64,000 bases of DNA from Streptomyces sp. PCS3-D2 (GCF_000612545.2 NZ_CP097800.1:7060001-7124000), one strand, 5' to 3'; shown: positions 7,306 through 16,885, counted from the first letter of the stretch. Program-made: numbers and translations. The notes: generated by a model not told the origin, from the letters alone.

Positions 7306-8859
7306 TCACGGCACCCGTCGCGCCATCACGGCCGGCGGCAGCGCGGGGTTGGCGGCCGCGGCCTCCACCACCGCCGGGTCCGGATCGTCGATCAGTCCGA
7401 CAACGACCGCTGCCGGGAGCGCCGGATGGGCGGCGGCGCGGACCCGCCACTTCCTGTCGGCCAGGCAGGGCAGCAGCGCGTCGGCCGTCGCGTTGGGGTG
7501 CGAGGCGATCTCCCGCAACGCCCCCCGTACCGGCGGATCGTGGCGGGCCAGCTCCGCCAGCAGGTCCCCGGGCGCATCCGGGTTGGCCGCGACCCGCGCG
7601 ATGACCTGTGCGCCGTGCAGCGACACCATGGCCCTCAGCCGCTCCGGTGACAGCCCCGGATGCGGGGCCACGGCCTTGGCCACCGAGGCGTCCGGATCGG
7701 CGGCGAGCCGGTCGCGCAACTCCGGCGGCAGATCGTGCCGGTGCGCCACGAGCATCCGTACGCGCCCCTGTGTCGAACCGGCCGCCTCCGCGAGCTCCTC
7801 CGGGGTCGCGGCACAGATCCGTGGCAGCGGATGCGGACCCAGGCGGGTGGTGCCGGTCAGCTGGGCCAGCACGTCGAGCGGAACCCCGGGGTGTCGCGCC
7901 ACGGATTGCCGTACGTCGTCGTAGGCGTCGGTGGCCAGCATCCGGCTCGCCTCCGCACCGGTACCCGGGTTCCGTGCGACCGCGGCCCGTACCCGGGGCA
8001 CGGGGTCACCGGCGAGGTGGGCGTATGCCTCCGCCGAGAGGCCGGGATGCTCGGCGACGGCCCACCGCAGCAGCACCGAGGAATGCTCGGTGAAGGTCGC
8101 CACGGCCTCCGGGGGAGCAGCCGGATTGGACAGGACCCGTTGCCAGGTGCCATGGACGGTCGAGCCGTGCGTCCCGTCACATGTGGCGTCGGCCGGCAGC
8201 TCGCAGGCGGCGTCGGGGCAGTGGGGATCGTGCGTGAAGGGGATCTCCCTGCTGTCGCACACCGAGCAGGAGCGGGCGGGCGGCAGACCGTCTCCGGTGA
8301 GCAGCGCTGCCAGCGCGGCGGGTGACACGGCCTCGTTGGCGGCCGCCGCCCGCCGGACCTCGGCGTGCGGGTGCCGCGCCAGGCGGTCCGCGACCGGTGT
8401 GGACCTCGTCCACAGGGCGAGTTCGGCGGCCACTTCCGGGTCCGGGTCGCAGGCCAGTGCGTTTTCGACGTCCGCGGGCAGCCCGGGGCAGGCGGCGAGC
8501 CGCCCCCGCAGGGAGGGGTCGGGATCCACGGCGAACCGACGGGCCCACGCGGGGAGCCCGCAGCCCTCGTCGAGGAGGGCGAGGGCCGCGAGCGGCCAGA
8601 CGGCCGGGTCGACGTCGGCGGCCTTCAGGTGTCCCGCACGTGCCAGCCGCGCGGCGGTGTCCTCGTCGAGTGCGGCCAGGGACGCGACCTGTACGGGGCC
8701 GAGGTCGATGCGCTCGGACAGGCGCTGGACCAGCCAGTCGGCGAGATGCCCGGCGGAGCCCGACGGCACGGGCACCGCCACGGCAAGAGCGACCAGCCGG
8801 TCGACCAGCGGCGACGGCAGCGCGGGGTTGGCGGCGAGGCCGCACAGGAGGGGGTTCAG
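7306..8859 (-). CDS. Leucine-rich-repeat-variant (LRV) protein
   Basis: About 517 residues made almost entirely of 24-residue helical repeats of the LRV type, with units such as LAADPDASVAKAVAPHPGLSPE and LARHDPPVRGALREIASHPNAT. A cysteine cluster (CSVCDSREIPFTHDPHCPDAAC) in the middle could bind a metal. Such solenoids mediate protein contacts; no enzyme domain is visible. No ATG/GTG fits the N-terminus; the best start is a CTG at 8859 overlapping the LysR stop as CTGA, which would mean translational coupling. The start is therefore uncertain. Confidence 0.75.
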   Translation of the reverse strand: MNPLLCGLAANPALPSPLVDRLVALAVAVPVPSGSAGHLADWLVQRLSERIDLGPVQVASLAALDEDTAARLARAGHLKAADVDPAVWPLAALALLDEGCGLPAWARRFAVDPDPSLRGRLAACPGLPADVENALACDPDPEVAAELALWTRSTPVADRLARHPHAEVRRAAAANEAVSPAALAALLTGDGLPPARSCSVCDSREIPFTHDPHCPDAACELPADATCDGTHGSTVHGTWQRVLSNPAAPPEAVATFTEHSSVLLRWAVAEHPGLSAEAYAHLAGDPVPRVRAAVARNPGTGAEASRMLATDAYDDVRQSVARHPGVPLDVLAQLTGTTRLGPHPLPRICAATPEELAEAAGSTQGRVRMLVAHRHDLPPELRDRLAADPDASVAKAVAPHPGLSPERLRAMVSLHGAQVIARVAANPDAPGDLLAELARHDPPVRGALREIASHPNATADALLPCLADRKWRVRAAAHPALPAAVVVGLIDDPDPAVVEAAAANPALPPAVMARRVP

Positions 8860-9791
8860 GGACGGGCTCCGGTCCGTGCGGCGGCGGCGGTGGTGGTGTC
8901 GGTTGCCGCCGCCGCGAGGGCATCGGCCAGAGCTTCGGCACCGGCGCTCGCCGGGCGCCGACGGGACAGGACCAGGCCGATGTGCCGGGCGGGACGAGGG
9001 GGTTCGACGCGCACCGTGACCGCGTCCGCGGCGCCGGCCAGCGCGACCTGCGGGACGAGGCAGACCCCGACGCCCGCCGCGACCAGCGTCTGGGCGAAGA
9101 AGTAGTCGGTGGTGGACGCCCCCACGCGCAGCTCGAATCCGGCGAGTTCCGCGTAGCGGCGCAGGAATGCCTCCGTCTTGAGGCAGCCCAGGACCCACCG
9201 GTCGCCGGACAGCTCACCGAGGTCCGCCGAGTCCCGCCCGGCCAGGCGGTGGCCGGGCGGCAGGACCAACCACAGCGGATCCTCCATCAGCGGCCGCCAG
9301 CCGAGGCCCGGACGCGTGCCCGGCCGCACCGGCGGCGGCCCGTCGAAGTGATAGGCCAGCGCGAGATCGGCCGCACCGCAGCGCACCATCGGCACGGCGT
9401 CCTCCGGCTCGCTCTCCAGTACCGTCAGCTCCACTTCCGGATGCGCCTGCACGAATCGGGACAGCGCTGACGGCAGCAGGCGCCGGCCCCCGCTGCCGAA
9501 GGTGGCGACGGTCAGCCGCGGCCGATCCTGCGCCAGCCGGTCGATCGCCCGGCGCACCTGGTCCAGTTCGGCGGAGATCGTCTCCGCCGCCTCCACCAGC
9601 AGCCGCCCGGGCTCCGTCAGCGTGACACCGCGCGTGCTGCGCACCGCCACCGGGTGGCCAAGGGTGCGCTCCAGCGCCGCGACGTGCTGGGAGACGGCCG
9701 ACGGGGTCAGCAGCAGGGCCCCGGCCGCCTTGTTGAAGCTGCCGTGCTCGGCCACCGCCCGCAGGACGCGCAACCGCTGCACATCGATCAT
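8856..9791 (-). CDS. LysR family transcriptional regulator
   Basis: A 311-residue protein of standard LysR length. The N-terminal winged helix (residues 1-60) reads RLRVLRAVAEHGSFNKAA with recognition region TPSAVSQHVAALE. A periplasmic-binding-protein-like effector domain covers about 90-295. It is divergent from the epimerase gene across 71 bases, the usual LysR layout, so that gene is the likely target. The alanine-rich tail (DALAAAATDTTTAAAA) is low complexity. Confidence 0.95.
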   Translation of the reverse strand: MIDVQRLRVLRAVAEHGSFNKAAGALLLTPSAVSQHVAALERTLGHPVAVRSTRGVTLTEPGRLLVEAAETISAELDQVRRAIDRLAQDRPRLTVATFGSGGRRLLPSALSRFVQAHPEVELTVLESEPEDAVPMVRCGAADLALAYHFDGPPPVRPGTRPGLGWRPLMEDPLWLVLPPGHRLAGRDSADLGELSGDRWVLGCLKTEAFLRRYAELAGFELRVGASTTDYFFAQTLVAAGVGVCLVPQVALAGAADAVTVRVEPPRPARHIGLVLSRRRPASAGAEALADALAAAATDTTTAAAARTGARP

Positions 9792-9862
9792 CAGTTTTCC
9801 TTACGACCGGTTCAGTCGATGGTCGGTTCCGCTGGGGACGATACAACGCGAGAGTCGGAGCC

Positions 9863-10792
9863 ATGAAGCGGATTCTTGTCATCGGCGGTAGCCGATACTT
9901 CGGAAAGTCACTGGTCACGCGCCTGCGCGACGAGGGCAACACGGTCACGGTCCTCAACCGGGGCTCCAGCGCCCCGCCCCCGGGAGTCTCCCGGCTCCTC
10001 GCCGACCGCGACGACGAGGACGCGCTGCGCGCGGCCCTGGCCCGGCGCGACTTCGACGTGGTCGTCGACCAGGTCTGCTACACGCCGTTCCAGGCCGCCG
10101 TCGCCCGCCGGGTGTTCGCCGGGAGGGCCGGGCGCTACGTGATGACCTCGACGATGGAGGTCTACGACCCGGCCACGCTCCCCACCGGCTCCGCGCCGCA
10201 CACCGTGCCCGTCGCCGAGGACCACCTGGACCCCACACGCCCGCCGCACGCGCTGCCGGAGCGGTCGAGCCGCCCCATGCCGTCCGAAGCCCACGCCTAC
10301 GCGGAGGGCAAACGGTCGGCCGAGGCCGTCTTCCTGCGCGAACCGCCCTTCCCGTACGTCAGCGTCCGGACCGCGCACGTTCTCGGCGGAGGCCGGGCGG
10401 AGTTCACCGGGCGCCTCGCCCACTATGTGCAGCGGATCGGCGCCGGCACCCCGGTGGACGTCCACGCGACCCCGTACGGCACCTCCTTCATCCACCACCT
10501 GGAGATGGCCGCCTTCCTCCACTGGACGGTGCGGCAGACCTTCACCGGGCCCGTCAACGCAGCCTCGCACGGCGCTCCGGACGTCCTCGGGCTCTGCGCG
10601 GCGGTCGCCGAACGACTCGGACGACGGCCCAGGTACCGGGTGGTCGCCGCCGGTGAGGAGGCCTCACCCTTCTCCTTCGACCGTGCCTACGCCATGGACA
10701 ACGGTCGGGCCGCGGCCCTGGGGTTCGCCTTCGGCCGGGTCGCCGACTGGCTGCCCGGCGCGGTGGAGGAGACCGCACGCGCCACCGCCTGA
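9863..10792 (+). CDS. NAD-dependent epimerase/dehydratase family protein
   Basis: A 309-residue extended-SDR-like protein. The N-terminal nucleotide motif is GGSRYFGK (residues 8-15), followed by VTVLNRG and acidic turns. A Tyr-x-x-x-Lys pair is plausible at YAEGKRSAE (about residues 147-155). The atypical GGxxxxG spacing resembles the isoflavone-reductase/CSP41-like SDR branch, so the substrate is unknown. GGAG lies 6-9 bases before the ATG. It is divergent from and probably controlled by the LysR gene. Confidence 0.88.
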   Translation: MKRILVIGGSRYFGKSLVTRLRDEGNTVTVLNRGSSAPPPGVSRLLADRDDEDALRAALARRDFDVVVDQVCYTPFQAAVARRVFAGRAGRYVMTSTMEVYDPATLPTGSAPHTVPVAEDHLDPTRPPHALPERSSRPMPSEAHAYAEGKRSAEAVFLREPPFPYVSVRTAHVLGGGRAEFTGRLAHYVQRIGAGTPVDVHATPYGTSFIHHLEMAAFLHWTVRQTFTGPVNAASHGAPDVLGLCAAVAERLGRRPRYRVVAAGEEASPFSFDRAYAMDNGRAAALGFAFGRVADWLPGAVEETARATA

Positions 10793-10826
10793 CGAGGCCG
10801 CTCGCCCGCCCGCGCTCCCTGCCCGG

Positions 10827-11339
10827 TCAGGACGCCGGCAGGCCGAGGACCTCCAGGATGCCCTCCGCGTACGCGGCCGTCCCGGAGCCCGCGGCGGCGG
10901 CCAGCTCTCGGCGGAAACCCTCCGCACCGGTGCGGATGAAGGCGGCGACCTGACCGTGCAGCCCCGCCTCGTGGGTGCCGCCGTCGTCCATGGTGCACAG
11001 CAGGGCCAGCAGGGCCCACAGCAGCGCCTCGCGGGTCGCCCGGCGGGGCGGATACGCCGACCACACCGCCATCAGTACGGCGCACACCGCCGGGGCGGGC
11101 GGCTTCAGACGCCGGGCGAAGAAGACGTGGCCCTCCAGCGCATGGAACGCGGCGGGGTGACCCTCGGCGGCGTCGCGCACGGCGTCCACCAGGTGGCCGG
11201 CGGACCGGCCGCAACCGCATTCGATGCCCTCCCAATCGTGCCGGGCGATCTCCGCCATCACGGAGTCCGGGACCATCGGGCTGCGCGGTAGCGCGTTCAG
11301 GCGCCGCAGCGCATGCGACTGCTTCTCACTCCCCCTCAT
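10827..11339 (-). CDS. Hypothetical protein
   Basis: About 170 residues, mainly alpha-helical, with CGCGRSAGH near residue 33 and a hydrophobic segment VCAVLMAVWSAYPP near 90. I do not recognise the family. The ATG at 11339 is chosen because the longer frame runs into the leader of the divergent DUF2330 gene; no clear ribosome-binding site is seen. Codon bias supports coding. Confidence 0.65.
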   Translation of the reverse strand: MRGSEKQSHALRRLNALPRSPMVPDSVMAEIARHDWEGIECGCGRSAGHLVDAVRDAAEGHPAAFHALEGHVFFARRLKPPAPAVCAVLMAVWSAYPPRRATREALLWALLALLCTMDDGGTHEAGLHGQVAAFIRTGAEGFRRELAAAAGSGTAAYAEGILEVLGLPAS

Positions 11340-11424
11340 GCGCCACAGTATGAGCCAGGCCGCATCGAGCGGCGAGAGGGGGTGGAACCGGATCACCCGA
11401 CCGGCCGTCCCCAACCCCGTGTCG

Positions 11425-12516
11425 ATGAAACGAAGGATCCTGATCCTGCTGTTCGCGCTGTTCACGACCCAGGCGGGCGCGCTGATCGCCCCTGCCTACG
11501 CCTGTGGCTGCGGGGCGCTGATCCCCGACGGCCGGTCCCGCATCGGGGTCGAGCGGGAGACCTCCGTCGTGCACTGGGACGGCCGGACGGAGCAGATCGT
11601 GATGCGCTTCACCGTCGGAGGGAACGCACAGCGGGCCGCATGGATCATGCCGGTGCCCGGACGCGCCACGGTGGAACTGGGCGATGGGGAGGTGTTCGAC
11701 ACGCTGCGCGATCTGACCCGGCCCGAGCACCGGACCCGGCGCTACTTCTGGCCGCGCGACGGCGACTGGCCTTTCGCACGCACGACGAGCGACGGCGCGG
11801 GAGCCCCGGCGCCGGGCGCCGCGCCGCCCGTGGGCGTGGTCGGCCGGGAACAGCTCGGCGACTTCGACGTGGCCCGGCTCACCGCCACCGACCCCGCCGC
11901 CCTGAAGAACTGGCTGGAGAACAACGGCTTCCAACTCCCCGACCGCCTCACCACCGAGGTCTCGCCGTACGTCGACCAGCACTGGGAGTACGTGGCGATA
12001 CGCCTCGCCCCGCGCGGCGGACCGGACCGGGTGCTCCGCGGCGACCTCGACCCGCTGAGGATCCGCTTCGACAGCGGCCGACCGGTCTACCCGATGCGTC
12101 TTTCCCGCATGGCCAAGACACCCCAGTCGCTCAGCCTGTACGTGCTGGCCGACCACCGCATGGAGCCCGTCGCCAGCATCGGAGGCGACGCACCCAAGGT
12201 GACCTTCGCGGGCACCGTCGAGCCGGAGGCCGGCCCGCTGACGGCCCTCACCGACGGAAAACCGATGTTCCTGACGGCGATCGAGCAGGAGTTCCCTGAG
12301 CCGGGCCGCATCGACGCCGACCACGAACTGCGCGCGACACCGAAGGACACCCCCTACCGCCGGGTCGTCCACCACGACGAACTGCTGACGGTGGGGAGCG
12401 GCATCCCGGTGTGGCTCCTGACGGTCGCCGCGGCGGCCGCGGCGCTCGCGGCCACGGTCCACGCACGGATCCGCGGCCGACGGCGTCGGCCCGCCGCCGC
12501 GCTCACCGACCGATAG
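11425..12516 (+). CDS. DUF2330 secreted, membrane-anchored protein
   Basis: A 363-residue protein. A signal peptide (residues 1-23, ending near APAYA) is followed by CGCGALIP, the start of the DUF2330 domain, which includes VVHWDGRTEQIVMRF and AAWIMPVPG. A C-terminal membrane helix (VWLLTVAAAAAALAATV, about 330-347) and a basic tail RGRRRR anchor it facing outward. Function is unknown. GTG 11419 is an alternative start two codons upstream. A terminator hairpin follows. Confidence 0.9.
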   Translation: MKRRILILLFALFTTQAGALIAPAYACGCGALIPDGRSRIGVERETSVVHWDGRTEQIVMRFTVGGNAQRAAWIMPVPGRATVELGDGEVFDTLRDLTRPEHRTRRYFWPRDGDWPFARTTSDGAGAPAPGAAPPVGVVGREQLGDFDVARLTATDPAALKNWLENNGFQLPDRLTTEVSPYVDQHWEYVAIRLAPRGGPDRVLRGDLDPLRIRFDSGRPVYPMRLSRMAKTPQSLSLYVLADHRMEPVASIGGDAPKVTFAGTVEPEAGPLTALTDGKPMFLTAIEQEFPEPGRIDADHELRATPKDTPYRRVVHHDELLTVGSGIPVWLLTVAAAAAALAATVHARIRGRRRRPAAALTDR

Positions 12517-12517
12517 C

Positions 12518-12543
12518 GCGGCGGGACGCCCCCGGCCCGCCGC
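12518..12543 (+). terminator. Hairpin terminator after DUF2330 gene
   Basis: GCGGCGGG (12518-12525) pairs with CCCGCCGC (12536-12543) around a 10-base loop, immediately after the stop codon. Confidence 0.55.
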
Positions 12544-12724
12544 CGAACCGGGTGCCCGCGTCCCGGCTGTACACGCCTCGGTGCATCGCCCTCAGCGGGA
12601 GGCGTGCTCCGGGGGCGGGCGGGCGGTCCGGGGCCGGAGTCCGTCCGGCGGGCGTCCCGTCGCCAGGGGCGTGCAGGGGTGGGGCGGAGCCGCGGGCTGC
12701 TGCGCCCCACCGGTTCCGGGGGTG

Positions 12725-13645
12725 CTACGGGCGCAGGCCCGCGATGAGGGCGGAGGCTACGGCCCGGTCGGCCGGGCCGGTGTTCCAGTCGGAGTTCATC
12801 GGGCTGACGGCGATCCGGCCGGCGCTCACCGCCTCGACGTCGCCGCCCCGGGCCGCGGGCCGCAGGACCACCTTCACGGATGTCTTCCAGGTGCCGTCCC
12901 CCGCGTCGGTGAAGTCCGGCTCCAGGACGGTCTGCGAATCCTGGAAGGTCGCGGACACACCGGCGGCCCTACCCCTGCCGTCCGTGCCGACCACCGGGTG
13001 GTTGACGTTCAGGCCGATGCCCTCGGGCAGCAGCGGACCGGACCGGGCGCGCGACCGCAGCCGGTCGATCAGCCCGACCGCGAAGTCGAGGGTCGGCCCC
13101 ATCGCGTTGACCGTGGTGACCGGGTCGGGAACGGACAGGCCTCCCGTGCTCAGGGCAAGGGCGGGCACGCCGTGCTCCAGCGCGGCGATGGCGCCGCCGG
13201 CGGTGCCCGAGTGGGTGGCGAGCCCGGCGACGTTCGGCCCGAAGTTGGTTCCGGAGACCACCAGGTCGGGCGCGTTCCCGGCGAACACCTCGGCCAGCCC
13301 GAAGGCGACGGCGTCGCCCGGAGTGCCGTCGACGGCCCAGACCTTCGGCTCGGGGTGCTTGACCGTGATCGTGGGCGCGTTGGTCACCTTCGTGCCGGTG
13401 CCGCTCTGGTTGGTGAGCGGGGCGACGATCGTGACGTCGTGTCCCGCGGCCGTGAGGCGCTCGAAGGCCCTGCGGATCCCCGGCGCGTCGTAGCCGTCGT
13501 CGTTGGTGAGCAGAATCCGCAACGGCCCGCCGGGGGAGGCGGGCGCCGGCGCGGTCTGCGGCACCGCGGCCGCGGGCGCCGTGCCGGCCACGGTCGGCGT
13601 GCACAGCAGCAGGGCGGCCAGCGGCAGGAGGTGCTTGCGTCTCAC
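12725..13645 (-). CDS. surE: Secreted SurE-family 5'/3'-nucleotidase
   Basis: A 306-residue protein. A signal peptide (about residues 1-25) is followed by a SurE phosphatase core. Metal-ligand motifs: ILLTNDDGYDAPG near residue 45 (adjacent Asp pair), TNQSGTGTK near 82 and SGTNFGPN near 132 (Asn ligand). SurE enzymes hydrolyse nucleoside monophosphates and related phosphates; here the leader implies extracellular phosphate scavenging. The GTG start follows GAAGGAG with 5-base spacing. Secreted SurE proteins are common in Streptomyces alongside the cytosolic one. Confidence 0.92.
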   Translation of the reverse strand: MRRKHLLPLAALLLCTPTVAGTAPAAAVPQTAPAPASPGGPLRILLTNDDGYDAPGIRRAFERLTAAGHDVTIVAPLTNQSGTGTKVTNAPTITVKHPEPKVWAVDGTPGDAVAFGLAEVFAGNAPDLVVSGTNFGPNVAGLATHSGTAGGAIAALEHGVPALALSTGGLSVPDPVTTVNAMGPTLDFAVGLIDRLRSRARSGPLLPEGIGLNVNHPVVGTDGRGRAAGVSATFQDSQTVLEPDFTDAGDGTWKTSVKVVLRPAARGGDVEAVSAGRIAVSPMNSDWNTGPADRAVASALIAGLRP

Positions 13646-13833
13646 AGGGGCTCCTTCGGAAGGGGTGGGAGGCGGGGGAGCGGACGAGGGCGGGGCGGGA
13701 GGGGACCGGCGGGCGCGTGACCCTCGGCACGCGCCCACCGGAGCACGCGAGCGGTCGTGATCCGTGACGACCGGTCGCGGCCGGCCCGGACGAGTCCGGA
13801 GCCGTGCGGCGCGGTCCGGCACGGGGCAGGCGG

Positions 13834-15093
13834 TCAGCGCACGCTGCGGATCGGGAGGATCGCGAGCGCGCCGATCAGCGAGAGCGCCCCGCCGACCAGG
13901 AAGAGCGGCGTGTAGCCGCCCAGGGCGGTGACCACCGCCGAGGCGACGAAGGGGGCGATGATCTGCGGTCCCGCGTTCGCGACGTTCAGGACGCCCATGT
14001 CGCGGGCGGCGTCCTCGGCCCGGGGCAGGACCAGGGTCACGAGCGCGGTGTCCACGGCCATGAAACAGCCGAAGGCGAGGCCGTTCAGCGCGCTGAAGAC
14101 GAGCATGCCGGTCCACGTCGGGCTGACCACGGGGACCACCATCACGAGGCCGGCGAGCGCGGCTGACACCCCGACGAACGCCTTGCGACGGTTCCAGCGG
14201 TCGGACAGCAGGCCACCCAGCACGGTGGAGGCGGCCATCGAGACCATCGCCACGGGAGTGAGGACGGCCATCGCGGCAGGCGGGGTGAGGCCCTCGGGCA
14301 GCGCGATGTGATCGCTGAGGATGTAGAGCTGGTAGCCGACGACCGAGAAGTAGCCGAGCACCATCAGGGCACGCCCGATGAAGGCCCACCGGAAGTCGTG
14401 GTGGGTCAAGGACGACAGGAACGCGGCCAGTTGGGCGCGCACGGGTACGGATGCGGGCTGCCGGCCGGCCGTCGTTCCGGTGCGCGGCGCGTCGCGGACG
14501 AAGCCGGCGAGCAGCAGCGCGGCCACGGCGACGATCGCACCGAAGACGAGGTAGCCGGTGCGCAGGTGCTCCGCCGTCCGGGAGGCGACGAGCACGCCGA
14601 CCGTGCCGCCGATCGGCAGGCCCAGCCCGACCAGGGCGGACGCGGTGCCGCGCCGGGCCGCGGGGACCCGGTCGGGAACGATCGCGGTGACCGCGGCCTG
14701 GTAGGTGTTCATCGTGGCCTGGATCAGACACCAGCCGATGCCGACGAGCAGGGCGGTGGTCACGCTGCCGAGGAAGGCCAGGCCGGCGAGCGAGGCGAGG
14801 GCGCCGCCCAGGATCCAGGGGTTGCGGCGGCCGCTGCGGTCGGAGAGGGCTCCGGCGATCGGGTTGAAGGCGGTCGCGAAGACCGAGCTGATCCCGCCGA
14901 TCACGCCGAGGACGGCGACCTTGTCATCGGGCGCGATCGCGGCGATCTGCGTGGGCAGCAGAACGGATCCCACGCCCATGTAGACGGCCATCAGCGCGGA
15001 GTTGGCGACGAGCAGCAGGAAGAGCAGACCGCGGTGGCGGGCGGAGCCCGGGGTCAGGGGGACGGGTGGATCGACGATGTCGTGCGGGGACAT
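13834..15093 (-). CDS. MFS transporter in the LacI regulon
   Basis: A 419-residue permease with 12 predicted membrane helices. The family loop motif appears as GALSDRSGRRNPWI (about residues 80-93) and again as GGLLSDRWNRRKAF in the second half. GAGGAG precedes the ATG. The upstream region carries the operator GTTACACGTGTCAC (15241-15254), shared with the esterase, LacI and hydrolase genes. It probably imports the substrate that these hydrolases release or act on; the substrate is unknown. Confidence 0.9.
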   Translation of the reverse strand: MSPHDIVDPPVPLTPGSARHRGLLFLLLVANSALMAVYMGVGSVLLPTQIAAIAPDDKVAVLGVIGGISSVFATAFNPIAGALSDRSGRRNPWILGGALASLAGLAFLGSVTTALLVGIGWCLIQATMNTYQAAVTAIVPDRVPAARRGTASALVGLGLPIGGTVGVLVASRTAEHLRTGYLVFGAIVAVAALLLAGFVRDAPRTGTTAGRQPASVPVRAQLAAFLSSLTHHDFRWAFIGRALMVLGYFSVVGYQLYILSDHIALPEGLTPPAAMAVLTPVAMVSMAASTVLGGLLSDRWNRRKAFVGVSAALAGLVMVVPVVSPTWTGMLVFSALNGLAFGCFMAVDTALVTLVLPRAEDAARDMGVLNVANAGPQIIAPFVASAVVTALGGYTPLFLVGGALSLIGALAILPIRSVR

Positions 15094-15436
15094 GACGACT
15101 CCTCGGGACGGAGCGGGGAGGTGGCGGAGGCGTGCAGGAGGGCGGCGCCGCGCGGTGCGGGCGGGAGGCCGGGCGGAGGGCGGAAGCGGTCGTCACCGGG
15201 GGTGGGGTGGGCGAACGCATTCCGGAAGGGCGACGCTGTTGTTACACGTGTCACCAAGTGCGTTGAAGACTGTGTAGCACCCATTTCCGGCCATCACCAG
15301 GTCCTGGATCGGGTTGTTGTGCGGATCGTGACCGCCGCGGCGGCCGACCGGGGATGTGCTGCCATGACGTGTAACCACTGCGGTGCGGCCTCCGGGCAGG
15401 CGGGGTGCGTCGTAGGGGGTCTGCGTCTTCCGCGCC
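15094..15436. other. Divergent intergenic region: MFS / carboxylesterase
   Basis: This stretch carries the operator at 15241-15254 and a degenerate second copy whose right half CGTGTAAC (15368-15375) is exact. Its last 73 bases, from the ATG at 15364, look like the out-of-frame N-terminus of the esterase (see that entry). Confidence 0.5.
15241..15254. promoter_or_regulatory. LacI-type operator between MFS and esterase genes
   Basis: GTTACACGTGTCAC is symmetric at 12 of 14 positions around a central CG, as in LacI-family sites. Near-identical sequences lie at 16882-16895 and 19229-19242. It is 148 bases from the MFS start codon. Confidence 0.75.
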
Positions 15437-16885
15437 GTGCCCTACGCCGCACCGCCGGCCGGCGAGCTGCGCTGGTGCCCCGCGCAGCCGCACCCGGGCT
15501 CGACCGGCACGCGTGATGCCGCCGCCGACGGTCCCAGCGCGCCCCAGATGTACGCGGACGGCGGTGACCCGGTGCTCGGCGGGCACGGGTCGCCGCCCTT
15601 CGACGAGGACTGCCTCACGCTCAACGTCTGGACACCCGCCGCGGACGACGCCCGCCGTCCGGTGCTCGTGTGGATCCACGGCGGCGGCTTCGTGTCCGGC
15701 TCGGGCTCCCTGCCCGGCTACTCCGGCGAGACCTTCGCCCGCGACGGAGATCTTGCCGTGGTGAGCATCAACTACCGCATCGGGCCACTGGGTTACCTCA
15801 ACCCTGACGACGCCGACGAGAGTTCCAACCTCTGGCTCGGCGACCAAATCGCCGCCCTGCACTGGGTATACACGCACATCGCCGCCTTCGGCGGGGACCC
15901 CGACCGCATCACGGTCGCCGGTCAGTCCGGCGGCGCGCTCTCCACCGCCGCCCTCGCCGGACATCCGCTCGCCCGAGGTCTGATCCGGCGGGTGATCCTG
16001 CAGAGCCCGCCCCTTGGACTCGACCTCCCCGACCCCGCCGCCGCCTACCTGGAACCGGCCGGCGCCGAGAGCGTGGCAGAACTGCGCGCACGGTCCTGGC
16101 CCGAGCTGATCGGAGCGGCCGCGGGACTCTTCGCCCGGACCGCGACGTGGGGATACTGGCCGACCCCCTTCCTGCCCGTGGTCGACGGGACGTCCCTGTC
16201 GGTCCATCCGGCCCTGGCCCTGGCCCTGCTCGACGCGGCCGCCGCGGACATCGACGTCATGATCGGCTGGACGCGCGAGGAGGCCAACTTCGGCCTCGCC
16301 CTCGACGAGGGCTATGCCGCCGCCACCCGTGCGCAGGTCGCCGACCGGATCGCCGACACCTTCGGGGCGGAGGCCGCCCCCGACCTCTATGCGGAGTACG
16401 CGCGGGCCCGCCCCGGCGCCCGCCCCGTCGACGTCCTCATGGACCTGATCACGGACGAGCGCTTCCGGGTGCCCGCCATCCGCCTGGCCGAGGCCAGGGC
16501 CGCGTCGGGCCACCCGGTGTGGGCCTGCCAATTCGACCTGCCCACGCCCGCCTGCGAGGGTCGGCTCGGCGCCGCGCACTGCCTCGAACTCCCCTTCGTC
16601 TTCGACAACTTCGACCAGTGGGCGGGCGCGCCCTTCCTGGCCGGGCTGGACCCCGCCGTTCGCGACGGCCTCGCGTACGCGATGCACCGGGCCTGGATCG
16701 CCTTCGTCCGCACCGGCGACCCGAACCATCCGGACCTGCCGCGCTGGCAGCCGTACGGCACCCGGGCGCGCACCACGATGCGCTTCGACGCCGTCGTGAC
16801 CGCCCTCGACGACCTGGCGGGTGCCTCACGTCTCCTGCACGGGACCGCCCGCACGTCTGCGCCAGCCCCCGATCCCGTGGTGTGA
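15437..16885 (+). CDS. Type B carboxylesterase, apparent N-terminal frameshift
   Basis: From the first in-frame GTG the protein has 482 residues of the carboxylesterase/para-nitrobenzyl esterase fold: PYAAPPAGELRW at the very start, oxyanion loop HGGGF near 78, nucleophile elbow GQSGGA near 162, and His in GAAHCLELPF near 382. The family normally has about 20 residues before VFRAVPYA. Here GVCVFRA is read in frame only after a TAG (15413-15415). A run of five G (15415-15419) separates it from an open leader starting at ATG 15364; one G fewer would restore one frame. Either a true frameshift, a sequence error, or start at GTG 15437. The stop overlaps a LacI operator. Confidence 0.8.
   Translation: MPYAAPPAGELRWCPAQPHPGSTGTRDAAADGPSAPQMYADGGDPVLGGHGSPPFDEDCLTLNVWTPAADDARRPVLVWIHGGGFVSGSGSLPGYSGETFARDGDLAVVSINYRIGPLGYLNPDDADESSNLWLGDQIAALHWVYTHIAAFGGDPDRITVAGQSGGALSTAALAGHPLARGLIRRVILQSPPLGLDLPDPAAAYLEPAGAESVAELRARSWPELIGAAAGLFARTATWGYWPTPFLPVVDGTSLSVHPALALALLDAAAADIDVMIGWTREEANFGLALDEGYAAATRAQVADRIADTFGAEAAPDLYAEYARARPGARPVDVLMDLITDERFRVPAIRLAEARAASGHPVWACQFDLPTPACEGRLGAAHCLELPFVFDNFDQWAGAPFLAGLDPAVRDGLAYAMHRAWIAFVRTGDPNHPDLPRWQPYGTRARTTMRFDAVVTALDDLAGASRLLHGTARTSAPAPDPVV

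Noticed and set aside
12725-14731. A 668-codon protein extending upstream of SurE
   Set aside because: The extension is antisense-like low-complexity sequence in the MFS gene; SurE has a clear signal peptide and ribosome-binding site at GTG 13645.
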